DNA of 64,000 nucleotides from JAKACA01 sp049510975 (GTDB lineage Bacteria > Actinomycetota > Acidimicrobiia > Acidimicrobiales > Bog-793), in NCBI GenBank assembly GCA_049510975.1, contig JBEKYM010000008.1:1-64000 (forward strand), read 5' to 3'. Shown piece after piece: positions 53,384 through 61,910 of the stretch (positions are counted from its first letter, which is position 1; every line of letters starts with the position of its first letter). A model generated the notes under the pieces. That model saw only the letters and a list, made by a program, of their open reading frames with translations. It searched no databases and had not been told where the DNA came from. The translations under genes and the position numbers were made by a program.

Positions 53384-54808
53384 ATGGACATCTTCATGCG
53401 GGACAGCGATGCCTTCTCCTGGTACATGGAGAGGGATCCGATCTTGCGGTCGACCGTCGTCGCCATCGCATGGTTGGAGAAGAGCCCAGATTGGGACGAT
53501 CTCGTGTCGCGAGTCGATCAGGCGACCCGGCTCATCCCGATGTTCCGTCAGCGGGTCCTCGAGCCGCCCGGCCGGCTGGCGACTCCCAGGTGGACCTTCG
53601 ACCACGACTTCGATCTGAGCTGGCACGTCCGGCGGATCGAGGCGCCGTCGCCGCACACCGCCGACACCGTCGTCGAGTTCGCCCGTCAAGAGGCGATGTC
53701 GGCCTTCGACCGCTCGCGTCCACTGTGGAGCTTCACGCTCATCGAGCAACTCGAAGACGGGCGCGCCGCCTTCGTCATGAAGCTCCATCACTCACTGACC
53801 GATGGCATCGGCGGCATGCAGCTCGCCCTCTTGCTGTTCGATGTCGAGCCGGCCGCCGCTCGCTCAGCGGTGTTGGCCGATGTTCCCGTCGCCGAGGAGC
53901 TCGACACCGCTCATCTCGTACGCGAGAGCCTCAGCTGGGGGATGACTCGCGTCTCGGGGTTCGTCAGCGAACGGGCGTGGACGGCGATCCCGGCAGCCGT
54001 GCACGTGGCCGGCTGGCCGCTGCGCAGCGCCGCGGCCGCACTCGATGCCGCCGGATCGGTCGCCCGAACCGTGGCACCGGTGCGCCAGACGCTGTCCCCG
54101 ATCATGCAGGGCCGAGGACTGAGACGGCAGCTCGACCTGCTCGAAGTCGACCTCGGCGACCTGAAGCGAGCTGCTGCCACGGTCGGCGGCACCGTCAACG
54201 ACGGGTTCATGGCAGGCGTGACCGGCGGTCTTCGCCGGTACCACGAGCACCATGGCGCCACCGTCGGCAACCTCCGCGTGACACTTCCGATCAGCATCCG
54301 GACCCGCGACGACCCCCTCGGAGGCAACCGGATCACGCTCATGCGCTTCGCCGTGCCTGTCGCCGACAGCGACCCTGCCACCCGTATCCCCGAGATCGGA
54401 CGACTTTGTCGCCGCGCCCAACGGGAGCGCTCGCTCGAGTTCACCAATGCGATCGCCGGCTCCCTCAACTTGCTGCCGCGCTCGGTCGTCGGCGCCATGT
54501 TGAAGCACGTCGACTTCCTCGCGAGCAACGTGCCCGGGTTCGCCTTCCCCATCTATCTCGGGGGATCGCGCGTGGAGCGCTACACCGCCTTCGGCCCGAC
54601 CATCGGGGCTTCGGTCAACCTGACCCTGCTGTCCTACGACGGCACGTGCTGCATCGGCGTCACCCTCGACAGTGCGGCGGTGCCCGATCGGGAAGTGTTC
54701 CTCGCGTGCTTGTCGGAAGGCTTCGAAGAGGTGCTTGCACTCGGCGGCGACCACGCCGCCCCCCGCATGCCGCTGCACGCGCCGGCAATGGCCGGCCAGA
54801 GGAGATGA
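53384..54808 (+). CDS. Wax-ester synthase/diacylglycerol acyltransferase (WS/DGAT), copy 1
   Basis: Membrane-associated acyltransferase that esterifies fatty alcohols or diacylglycerol with acyl-CoA to make storage wax ester or triacylglycerol. 474 residues. The catalytic motif HHSLTDG (residues 135-141) and the PLW motif (113-115) are conserved, as are NDGFMAGVTGGLRRY and NVPGFAFPIYL. The N-terminus (MRDSDAFSWYMERDPILRSTVVAI) differs from the usual SPLDAxFL, so this copy is divergent. AAGGAGG precedes the ATG by eight bases. The stop is 5 bp before the second copy's preferred start. Confidence 0.93.
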   Translation: MDIFMRDSDAFSWYMERDPILRSTVVAIAWLEKSPDWDDLVSRVDQATRLIPMFRQRVLEPPGRLATPRWTFDHDFDLSWHVRRIEAPSPHTADTVVEFARQEAMSAFDRSRPLWSFTLIEQLEDGRAAFVMKLHHSLTDGIGGMQLALLLFDVEPAAARSAVLADVPVAEELDTAHLVRESLSWGMTRVSGFVSERAWTAIPAAVHVAGWPLRSAAAALDAAGSVARTVAPVRQTLSPIMQGRGLRRQLDLLEVDLGDLKRAAATVGGTVNDGFMAGVTGGLRRYHEHHGATVGNLRVTLPISIRTRDDPLGGNRITLMRFAVPVADSDPATRIPEIGRLCRRAQRERSLEFTNAIAGSLNLLPRSVVGAMLKHVDFLASNVPGFAFPIYLGGSRVERYTAFGPTIGASVNLTLLSYDGTCCIGVTLDSAAVPDREVFLACLSEGFEEVLALGGDHAAPRMPLHAPAMAGQRR

Positions 54809-54813
54809 GCGCT

Positions 54814-56202
54814 ATGGATCGCATGGGACCACTCGATGCCTCGTTCCTCTTCTTGGAAGATGGCATCACGCATCTCCACATCGCCTCGTGCGCCGTGTTC
54901 GCCGGCCCCGCCCCGAGCTACGACGAAGTGGCAGCGGCCATGACGGCGAAGCTCGACCAGGTGCCGAGGTACCGGCAGGTCGTGCGTTTCGTTCCGCTCG
55001 AGCTCGGGCTGCCCGTGTGGCTCGACGACCCTCACTTCTCGCTCGAGTACCACCTTCGCCACACCGCCCTTCCCGCTCCCGGCGGGCCGGCCGAGCTCAG
55101 GCAGCTCATGGGCCGGTTGATGTCACAAGAGCTCGACCGGCGCCGTCCACTGTGGGAGGCCTACGTGATCGAGGGGCTCGAGGGCGACAGATGGGCGCTC
55201 GTCACGAAGATCCATCACTGCATGGCCGACGGCGTGTCGGGGACGGACCTGTTGAGCGTGATCCTCGATCAGGAGCCGCGCCCGGCGGCGTCGCCCGTCG
55301 TGGCGTTCGCGCCGAAGGGCCAGCCTTCGGACCTGAAGCTGGCTGCTGATGCGCTCGTCCACCTCGCCAAAAGCCCCTACGAGCAGCTCCAAGCCGCCCG
55401 GAGGGTGCTGCGAAAGCCAGGCGAGGCGATCACCCAGCTGCGCGAGCTCGCCGGCGGCGTGGCCTCCTACGCCCGGCGGCTGGCTCCGACGGAGCGCAGC
55501 TCGATCGTCGGCAGCATCGGCCCGAACCGCCGGTGGACCTGGGTCGGTGCGGAGCTCGACGACTTGAAGACGATCCGCAAGCACCTCGGTGGGACCGTCA
55601 ACGACGTGATCCTGTCGGTCATCGCCGGGGGGTTTCGCGACCTGCTGATGGGCCGTGGGGAGCCCGTCGACGAGCTCGTCGTGCGGACCCTCGTTCCCGT
55701 CTCGGTCCGCCGCGAGGACGAGCGCGGCACCTACAACAACCGGGTGTCGGCGGTCTTCGCCGACCTGCCCGTCTCCATCGGCGAGCCGCTCGAACGGCTG
55801 GCGGCCGTCTGCGGTCAGATGGAGGCGCTGAAGGCGTCGCACCAGACACTGGCCGGAGAGAGCCTGACGTCGCTCGGTGAGATGACGCCGTTCGCCGGTA
55901 TCGTCCTCGGCGAGCGCGCCGCCATGGCGGTGCTGCGCCGCTTGCCGCAGCACAGCATCAACACCGTCACGACGAACGTGCCCGGTCCGCAGTTCCCGCT
56001 CTACCTGGCAGGCCGTGAGATGCTCGACTACCTGCCGTTCGTCCCCATTGCCCACGGCGTCCGCATCGGCGTGGCCATCACGTCCTACAACGGGCACGTG
56101 GCCTTCGGCATCACCGGCGACTACGACACCGCGCCGGACATCGACGTCCTCGCACGGGGCATCGAGGACGGCATCACCGAGTTGCTCAAAGCCGCTCAGT
56201 AA
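54814..56202 (+). CDS. Wax-ester synthase/diacylglycerol acyltransferase (WS/DGAT), copy 2
   Basis: 462-residue WS/DGAT, more canonical than copy 1. It has MGPLDASFLFLEDGITHLHIA, PLW (112-114), HHCMADG (134-140) with catalytic histidine H135, NDVILSVIAGGFRDLL and NVPGPQFPLYLAGREML. An ATG at 54805 overlaps the copy 1 stop, but the AGGAG at 54800-54804 abuts it, whereas the same AGGAG sits nine bases before the ATG at 54814; I therefore prefer 54814. The two genes form an operon for neutral-lipid storage. Confidence 0.93.
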   Translation: MDRMGPLDASFLFLEDGITHLHIASCAVFAGPAPSYDEVAAAMTAKLDQVPRYRQVVRFVPLELGLPVWLDDPHFSLEYHLRHTALPAPGGPAELRQLMGRLMSQELDRRRPLWEAYVIEGLEGDRWALVTKIHHCMADGVSGTDLLSVILDQEPRPAASPVVAFAPKGQPSDLKLAADALVHLAKSPYEQLQAARRVLRKPGEAITQLRELAGGVASYARRLAPTERSSIVGSIGPNRRWTWVGAELDDLKTIRKHLGGTVNDVILSVIAGGFRDLLMGRGEPVDELVVRTLVPVSVRREDERGTYNNRVSAVFADLPVSIGEPLERLAAVCGQMEALKASHQTLAGESLTSLGEMTPFAGIVLGERAAMAVLRRLPQHSINTVTTNVPGPQFPLYLAGREMLDYLPFVPIAHGVRIGVAITSYNGHVAFGITGDYDTAPDIDVLARGIEDGITELLKAAQ

Positions 56203-56209
56203 CCCAGCC

Positions 56210-56263
56210 GTCCTCGATCAGGCGGCTGTCCTCGATCAGGCGGCTGTCCCCGATCAGGCCGCT
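56210..56263. repeat. Three tandem 18-bp repeats
   Basis: GTCCTCGATCAGGCGGCT occurs twice exactly (56210-56227, 56228-56245) and once with two changes (56246-56263). They lie between the convergent WS/DGAT copy 2 and DUF4349 genes; the third unit contains the stop codon of the DUF4349 gene. Confidence 0.9.
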
Positions 56264-57180
56264 GTCGGCGTGCTCGGCGCAGGTCCGTGCCGGCCTGTGA
56301 TCCGCCGCCGCAGGCGCCAGATGACGAACGCGATGGCCGCCAACACGATGACCGGGAACGCCCAGCCGATCGCGAGCACGATGGCGCGGGCTGCCACTGC
56401 GGTGTTGTGGCCGGCAGTCTTCAGTGCGTGAACGACGGAGTTCGTTCCCGGCTTGGCTTTGCGGGCCGAGTGAGCGGCGAGTGGCACGAGGGCCACCGAC
56501 AAGGTGGCATAGCTCGCCCGATCGATGAGCGAGCTCTGCTGGGCGCTGAGCTGCTCGATGTCGCTCTCGACGCCGAAGAGCTGATCTTGCACCGCCAGGA
56601 TGGAGGGGATCGAGCCCGCCCGGGCGATGAGCGTGCGCAGAGCGCCCTCCTCGGCCTTCAGGTTCGTGATGCGAGCCGCCAGGTTGATGCTCTCTCCCGT
56701 CACGTCCTCGCCGTTCTCGGACTGCGACTCCACCTTGGCGAAGGCGTCGACCCGCGTGACGAGCTCCCCGAAGTCGTTGCTCGGTACGCGCACGACGAGC
56801 GTGGCGCCCGTCGTGTCCCCGGCTGCGGTGCTCGACGAGGAGGCAACGAAGCCCCCCAACGAGTCCGCCGCGTTCGACACTCGGTCGAAGATCTGAAGGA
56901 TGCGGCCGCTGGCGACATCGAGTGAGACCGTGCCGGTCCGGATGACGAGCGGGCCGTTCGGCGTCACGGTCGCCCCGACCTCGCCGGCAGCCGTTCGGCT
57001 GGCCACTCCCGTCGTGGAGCGGCTCGCCGGCGCAGCGATGCCCTCGTTCGCCATCGTCGTCGACGGCGAGGATGCGGACATGGAAGGCGAGGACACACCC
57101 GAGCAAGCAGCCAGAGCCCCTCCGCCCAACACGGCGAGTGAGATCACTGCAAGGACGGTCCGCTGGTGTGCTCTCATCAT
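56254..57180 (-). CDS. DUF4349 lipoprotein
   Basis: 308 residues. The signal peptide ends in LAAC with C26, followed by a Ser/Thr linker. The DUF4349 domain (about 85-270) has LVIRTGTVSLDVASGRILQIFDRVSNAADSLGGFV, VRVPSNDFGELV and a long coiled-coil-prone helix (ITNLKAEEGALRTLIARAGSIPSILAVQDQLFGVESDIEQL). A C-terminal hydrophobic helix (AIGWAFPVIVLAAIAFVIWRL) and basic tail follow. Function is unknown. GAGGAG six bases before the ATG supports this start. It is divergent from the ECF sigma factor, and both may be part of one envelope-stress unit. Confidence 0.88.
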   Translation of the reverse strand: MMRAHQRTVLAVISLAVLGGGALAACSGVSSPSMSASSPSTTMANEGIAAPASRSTTGVASRTAAGEVGATVTPNGPLVIRTGTVSLDVASGRILQIFDRVSNAADSLGGFVASSSSTAAGDTTGATLVVRVPSNDFGELVTRVDAFAKVESQSENGEDVTGESINLAARITNLKAEEGALRTLIARAGSIPSILAVQDQLFGVESDIEQLSAQQSSLIDRASYATLSVALVPLAAHSARKAKPGTNSVVHALKTAGHNTAVAARAIVLAIGWAFPVIVLAAIAFVIWRLRRRITGRHGPAPSTPTAA

Positions 57181-57205
57181 CGTCGGCTCCTCAGTGGGCG
57201 GCACG

Positions 57206-57928
57206 GTGGATCGGGGCTTTGCTTGCTCTGACGCAAGCAGGAGGCTGGGAGTTCCCGGCAATCCGGGCGGCCTAGGCTCTGCCATCGGTCTCGACGAGCG
57301 AACTGACGACACTGCCTTGCTGGCGAGCGCCAGAGCAGGTGACAGCGAGGCGCTCGGGCAGTTGCTCACCTCCCAGTACGACCGCTGCTACGGCGTGTGC
57401 CGCCGCATCCTCAACAGCCAAGAGGACGCTCGGGACGCCACGCAGGAGGCGATGATCGCCATCGCTCGCGGCCTTGCGGGCTTCGATGGACGAAGCTCGT
57501 TCTCGACGTGGTGCTACCGAGTGACGACCAACGCCGCTCTGGACGAGCTTCGCCGCCGCCGGCGACGCCCAGAGCCGGCTTCGGACCGGTTGGAGGAAAG
57601 CGACGAGGGATCGCACCAGTTCAGCGGAACGGGACGAGATCGCGTGGCCGGAGCGGTGACGGACCGCCTCACCGTCGAGCGCGCCCTCGCCCAGCTGCCC
57701 GAGGACCAGCGTGTCGCCGTCGTGCTGAGGGATCTCGCCGACCTCGACTACGAGGAGATCGGCGAGGTTCTGGGCATACCCATCGGAACGGTTCGGTCGC
57801 GTATCTTTCGCGGGCGGGCAGCGCTCGCCGACCTGCTGGTCGAACGGGGACGATCGACCGCCGTAACGACACCGCAACGCGACGAAACCGGTCCGGCATC
57901 CGTCGAATCAGGTGAGACACCACCATGA
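57206..57928 (+). CDS. ECF RNA polymerase sigma factor
   Basis: Sigma factor that directs RNA polymerase to a small regulon. Sigma-2 covers LLTSQYDRCYGVCRRILNSQEDARDATQEAMIAIARGLAGFDGRSSFSTWCYRVTTNAALDELRRRR. Sigma-4 covers LAQLPEDQRVAVVLRDLADLDYEEIGEVLGIPIGTVRSRIFRGRAAL. The start is unclear: the GTG at 57206 is the nearest conventional codon, but the first 26 residues look non-coding and cross an inverted repeat. A TAGGCT box at 57273-57278 sits five bases before an ATC at 57284, which would give a 214-residue protein beginning just before sigma-2. The stop overlaps the anti-sigma gene by 4 bases. Confidence 0.85.
   Translation: MDRGFACSDASRRLGVPGNPGGLGSAIGLDERTDDTALLASARAGDSEALGQLLTSQYDRCYGVCRRILNSQEDARDATQEAMIAIARGLAGFDGRSSFSTWCYRVTTNAALDELRRRRRRPEPASDRLEESDEGSHQFSGTGRDRVAGAVTDRLTVERALAQLPEDQRVAVVLRDLADLDYEEIGEVLGIPIGTVRSRIFRGRAALADLLVERGRSTAVTTPQRDETGPASVESGETPP
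57220..57239. promoter_or_regulatory. Inverted repeat between the DUF4349 and ECF sigma genes
   Basis: TGCTTGC-TCTGAC-GCAAGCA, a perfect 7-bp inverted repeat with a 6-base centre, lies between the divergent genes. It could be an operator or the sigma factor's own regulatory dyad. Confidence 0.45.
57273..57278 (+). promoter_or_regulatory. TAGGCT -10 box candidate for the ECF sigma gene
   Basis: Identical to the TAGGCT box of the gene at 41615, here five bases before an ATC triplet. If used, it would place the sigma start downstream of the conventional GTG. Confidence 0.35.
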
Positions 57929-58797
57929 CCGACCAATTCGACCCGCCTCCAGGCCAGCCCTCATCTCCGCCGATTGAGCACATCGACGGCGAGCCGGCGA
58001 CTGAGCACATCGCCGCCGAGCCGGCGACTGAGCACATCGCCGGCGAGGAGCTCTCCGCCCTCGTGGACGGCGAGCTCGGCGGCGATCGCGCCGCCGTCGT
58101 GCTCGAGCATCTGGCTTCTTGCCAGGCCTGCGAGCGGGATCGCCATGCCCTGGCCGAGACGCGGCGCCTGCTCGGCCAGCTGCCGACGACCGTCGACGCC
58201 GCCGCTCGGGCCTCGGCCGTGGCAGCCGCACTGGCAGTAGTCGGGACGGCAGCAGTGGGGACGGCAGCAGTCGGGGCGGACCGGCCGGCATCCAATGTCG
58301 TGACCATGCAACGTCACCGGCGCCGGTACCGGGCCGTTGCCATCGCCGCCAGCGTCCTCCTCGCCTGCGGCGTCGCCGGCGGGATCGACGTCTTGCATCA
58401 CAGCTTGGGGTCCTCCAGCTCCATGAGCGTTGCCCGCCCGCGCGGCCAGCAGAGCGCGAGCGGCGGCGTCACTTCGACCACCACGGTGTCGCAGACGATC
58501 GAGTTCCGGGCGCTCGAGACCAGCAACGCCCTCGGACCTGTGCTCGATGTGCTCGGCCCGGGATCGGCCACGAAGGTCCGGCTGTCGGCTGGGAAAGCCG
58601 GGCGCTTCACGGCGCTCGTGGTGCTGGCTCCTTCCCATCCGGTGCCTGCTGCGTTGCGGGCCGCCCGGCAGATCGTCGTCCTGGCCCTGCCCGCCGGCAC
58701 CCGGCTCGGTCTCCTCGATCGTGCCGGCAGCGGCACGATCCAGATCGGAGAGCTCACCGAGCGGGCGGCTCTCGAGGTGCGGCGCTTGCTCAGCTGA
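57925..58797 (+). CDS. Anti-sigma factor with zf-HC2-type zinc motif
   Basis: Membrane-bound inhibitor of the preceding ECF sigma factor, 290 residues. The cytoplasmic anti-sigma domain covers about 40-90 with EHLASCQAC, where H62, C66 and C69 form the HxxxCxxC zinc-binding (ZAS) motif. One transmembrane helix lies at about 136-157 (AVAIAASVLLACGVAGGIDVLH), and an extracytoplasmic domain of about 130 residues follows. The N-terminus has three tandem EHIxxEPAT-type repeats (residues 18-41). The ATG overlaps the sigma stop by 4 bases, so the two are translated together. Confidence 0.92.
   Translation: MTDQFDPPPGQPSSPPIEHIDGEPATEHIAAEPATEHIAGEELSALVDGELGGDRAAVVLEHLASCQACERDRHALAETRRLLGQLPTTVDAAARASAVAAALAVVGTAAVGTAAVGADRPASNVVTMQRHRRRYRAVAIAASVLLACGVAGGIDVLHHSLGSSSSMSVARPRGQQSASGGVTSTTTVSQTIEFRALETSNALGPVLDVLGPGSATKVRLSAGKAGRFTALVVLAPSHPVPAALRAARQIVVLALPAGTRLGLLDRAGSGTIQIGELTERAALEVRRLLS
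57976..58038 (+). repeat. 27-bp tandem repeat in the anti-sigma gene
   Basis: Two full 27-bp units (57976-58002, 58003-58029) and a partial third encode EHIDGEPAT, EHIAAEPAT, EHIAGE at the protein's N-terminus, before the zinc motif. Confidence 0.85.
58240..58269 (+). repeat. 15-bp tandem repeat in the anti-sigma gene
   Basis: GTCGGGACGGCAGCA at 58240-58254 is repeated with one change at 58255-58269, coding for VGTAA twice, in the linker between the zinc domain and the membrane helix. Confidence 0.75.
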
Positions 58798-58892
58798 GGC
58801 TTTTGGCAACGCCGCTGTCGTTGCCGGGCGAGTTTGCCACTGTGCGATAATTCGCCCCGACATTCCGGCTGCGAGCGAGCTGAGTACTTCCT

Positions 58893-61800
58893 ATGGGCCG
58901 CCTTCCGTCTCACCACGTGCGTCGTCCACGCCTGACGTCGCGCTGCGCCGGCGCCGAGGTCGTCGTCGTCGAGGCGGCCGCCGGCTACGGGAAGTCCGTG
59001 TTCGCCGCGGAGCTTGTCGACGCCTGGGGCGCGGTTGCCATCGACGTGCTGCTCGAGGAAGGAAGCGTCTCGGCGCAGTTGCTCGTGGGACGACTGCATG
59101 CGGCAGTCGCCCGGGCGGGGTTTCTCGAGGCGGCAGCGTCGATGGCCGAAGCCGGAGAGGACGTCGTCGGGGCGGTGGACGCCGTCATCCGAGCCCTCGA
59201 CGGAGAGTCCTGCGCCATCGTCATCGACGATGCCCACCACGCCGCCCGTGACGCCGGGCACGTCATCAGCAGGATCGCCGGCGAGCTCGGACCGTCGCAG
59301 CACCTCGTCGTGCTCGCTCGTCGCCTGCCTGCTGGTGCCGAGCGGCTGCGCCGGGGCGACGCCGTGCACCTCGGCGCCGACGACCTCGCCCTCCGCACGG
59401 ACGAAACCCTCGAACTGTGCCGCTCAGGCTTCGGGCTCGACGTGGAGACGGGAGACGCCAGACTGCTCGACCAGGCGACCGGTGGATGGACGGCGGCCAC
59501 CGTGCTCGCCGCCTCGCGGGCGAAGCGCACCGGTGAGGCGTTGCCCGCCATCGCCCGGATCGCCGGCGGTGGCAAGGCGCCGGCCGGCGCGGTCGCCTCG
59601 ATCCTCGAGGAGGTCCTCGTCGGGTTCGGCGCCGAGCGCGAGCTCCTCATGCGCGTTGCCCAGCTCCCGCTGCTCGACAAGGAGTTGGTGGACGAGGTGA
59701 CGGGGCGGGCGGGTTTCTTCGATCGTGCGCTCGAGCTCGGGCTGCCGCTCACGCCGGCACGAGACGACTGGTGGGAGCTTCCCGGGCCCGTGCGAGACCA
59801 TCTCGCCGCCGCCGGCAAGCCGGAGCCTGCCGTCCTGGCGACGGCGGCGGCACACTACGGGCGTCGGGGCGAGCTCAGCACCGCCTTCCAGCTCCTCCTC
59901 GGCGCCGGCGAGCTCGAGGAGGTCGGGGAGCTGCTCGCCCGCGCCGAACCTCGCGACATCGAGCCGATCGACCCGCTGGAGCTGCGCTCGGTCATCAGCC
60001 GCCTGGGCGACGCGGTCCTCGAGCGCTTCCCGCTCGCCATGCTGCACGTGGCCCGCGCCTGTGAGTCGGCCGCCCTCTTGGAGCTGCGCGCCGACCTCAT
60101 GGCCCGGGCCGTCGAGGCGGCCGGCCAGCTGGGTGAGCCGGCCCTCCTGCGGGCGGTCGAGGCCGAGCGCGCCTCGGACCTCATGCGTGACGCCGCCGGC
60201 TCGAGCGAAGTCGAATTGCTGGCACGCCGCGTGCTGAGCGAGACGGCGCCGGAGGAGCAGCTCACCCGTGCCCGCTTGTTGTCCGTGCTCGGCCGGGCGA
60301 CGTGCTGGCGCCGCGACGAGAGCGGGCGCCGCCAGGAGGCGACCCAACCCGAAGCCGCCGGATACCTCGAGCAGGCTTCGCAGCTGTACCTCGAGCTCGG
60401 CCTGCGCGCCGCTGCGGCTGGGCTCGCTCCCTACCGCGCCATCTGGATTCATTTCGCTCTCGGCCGCCCCCTCGAGGCACTCGCCGTGCTGAACGAGGCG
60501 CTCGCCCTCGTTCTCGACCGCCCCCGGCGCTATGCCTACGTGCTCATCTTTCGCGCCGAGGTCCTCCTCGAGCTCGGGCGCTACGACGAGATGGAGGCTG
60601 CCCTCGCCGAAGTCGAGCGGATCGCCGAGCAGCTCGGGGGGTCCGATCAGCTGTCGGCCTACGCCCAGTGGCAGCGCCTGCAAGCGGCTTCCCTGCGTGG
60701 CGACGCCACTGCAGTCGTCGAGCACGCCCGCCTCGTCGAGGCGAGCCGAGGCCAGTGGTGGGACGTCGCCGGCCCCGACTTTCTCGCCGATGCGGCCGAC
60801 TGCCTCGACCGGGTCGGCCACACCGCCCTGGCCTCGGAGTACCTCGAGCGGGCGATCGCCCGACCGGGCGACGCCACGGCCCTCATCGCCATGGCCAAAG
60901 GCGCCTTGCTCGCTCGCCATGGTGACCCGACCCAGGCCGAGGAAGCACTCGCCGAGGCGGTCGAAGCCGGCGCCGATGTCCGCGAGCACTGGCGGGTCAC
61001 GCTGCTTCGCGCCTTTGCTGCGTACCGGCGCGGCGATCCGGAGGCCGGTGCGCTGGCAGCCCGAGCCTTCGAGGAGGCCGCCCGCATCGGGCAGCCCCAG
61101 TTGCCACTGCTTCGCGAGCGGGACATCACCGAGTCGTTGCTGGGTCTTGCCATCGAGACGGGCCAACCGGCTGCCCTCGCGCTCGAGGCCTCGTCGCTGC
61201 CGCTCGCCCTCAGCCTGCTCGGCCGGTTCGAGCTGAGCCAGGGCGGCCGGCCGGTCGCGCTCGGCGAGGGGCAACCTGCCCAGCTGCTCAAGTTCGTGGC
61301 CGTGAGCGGGGGCAAGGTGCCCGCCGAACGAGCCATCGAGGCACTCTGGCCCGAGGCCGTCGTCGAGGCCGGGCGCAACCGCCTCCGCACGGTGCTGAGC
61401 CGCCTCCGAGAGGCCGCCGGTGACGTCGTGACCCGCGAGGGCGAGCTGCTCGTGCTGGCGCCGGACATCCGCGTCGACCTCGCCCAATTCCACGCCGAGG
61501 CGCGGCAGGCCCTCGCCCTCGGAGCGTCCGAAGCCACTCCGGCTGTGGCGGTCGCCCGGTCGGCGGTGTCGCGGTTTCGGGGGGATCTCCTCCCGTACGA
61601 CGTCTACGAAGACTGGCTCGAGGCGCCCCGGGAGGCTGCTCGACGGACCATGCTCGATCTGCTCGACCTGTGCGCCGAAGCTGCCGCCGCCCGCGCCGAC
61701 CTCGACGAGCTGCGCCGCGTCGTCGAGCGCACGATCGAGCTGGCGCCCTACGACGACGCCCGCTACCTGAGGGCTGCTTCGGTGCTGCTCGAGCAAGGTC

Positions 61801-61910
61801 GCAAGGGGGCCGCCCTGGCGGTCGTTCGCCGCGCCCGGGCGGCGCTCTCCGAGCTCGGGCTGGAGCCGCCCCTGCAGCTGATCAGGCTGGAGCGCTCACT
61901 CGTCGCCTGA
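58893..61910 (+). CDS. Large regulator with N-terminal STAND-type ATPase and C-terminal winged helix/BTAD
   Basis: 1005 residues. Residues about 20-260 resemble the MalT/LuxR-type STAND NTPase: Walker A EAAAGYGKS (28-35), Walker B CAIVIDDAHH near 106. A long helical TPR-like region follows to about 765. At the C-terminus come an OmpR-like winged helix (about 770-870, LALSLLGRFELSQGGRPVALG...LLKFVAVSGGKVPAERAIEALWPE) and a BTAD module (to 1005, ending LSELGLEPPLQLIRLERSLVA). This is the reverse order to AfsR-type proteins such as the one at 33.6 kb. It overlaps the convergent fur-type gene by 15 bases. TGCGATAAT at 58842-58850 may be its -10. Confidence 0.88.
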   Translation: MGRLPSHHVRRPRLTSRCAGAEVVVVEAAAGYGKSVFAAELVDAWGAVAIDVLLEEGSVSAQLLVGRLHAAVARAGFLEAAASMAEAGEDVVGAVDAVIRALDGESCAIVIDDAHHAARDAGHVISRIAGELGPSQHLVVLARRLPAGAERLRRGDAVHLGADDLALRTDETLELCRSGFGLDVETGDARLLDQATGGWTAATVLAASRAKRTGEALPAIARIAGGGKAPAGAVASILEEVLVGFGAERELLMRVAQLPLLDKELVDEVTGRAGFFDRALELGLPLTPARDDWWELPGPVRDHLAAAGKPEPAVLATAAAHYGRRGELSTAFQLLLGAGELEEVGELLARAEPRDIEPIDPLELRSVISRLGDAVLERFPLAMLHVARACESAALLELRADLMARAVEAAGQLGEPALLRAVEAERASDLMRDAAGSSEVELLARRVLSETAPEEQLTRARLLSVLGRATCWRRDESGRRQEATQPEAAGYLEQASQLYLELGLRAAAAGLAPYRAIWIHFALGRPLEALAVLNEALALVLDRPRRYAYVLIFRAEVLLELGRYDEMEAALAEVERIAEQLGGSDQLSAYAQWQRLQAASLRGDATAVVEHARLVEASRGQWWDVAGPDFLADAADCLDRVGHTALASEYLERAIARPGDATALIAMAKGALLARHGDPTQAEEALAEAVEAGADVREHWRVTLLRAFAAYRRGDPEAGALAARAFEEAARIGQPQLPLLRERDITESLLGLAIETGQPAALALEASSLPLALSLLGRFELSQGGRPVALGEGQPAQLLKFVAVSGGKVPAERAIEALWPEAVVEAGRNRLRTVLSRLREAAGDVVTREGELLVLAPDIRVDLAQFHAEARQALALGASEATPAVAVARSAVSRFRGDLLPYDVYEDWLEAPREAARRTMLDLLDLCAEAAAARADLDELRRVVERTIELAPYDDARYLRAASVLLEQGRKGAALAVVRRARAALSELGLEPPLQLIRLERSLVA

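Noticed and set aside
59424..61796. A minus-strand frame of about 790 codons in the large regulator gene
   Set aside because: The composition and lack of motifs match other antisense shadows, and the sense frame has ATPase and BTAD signatures.
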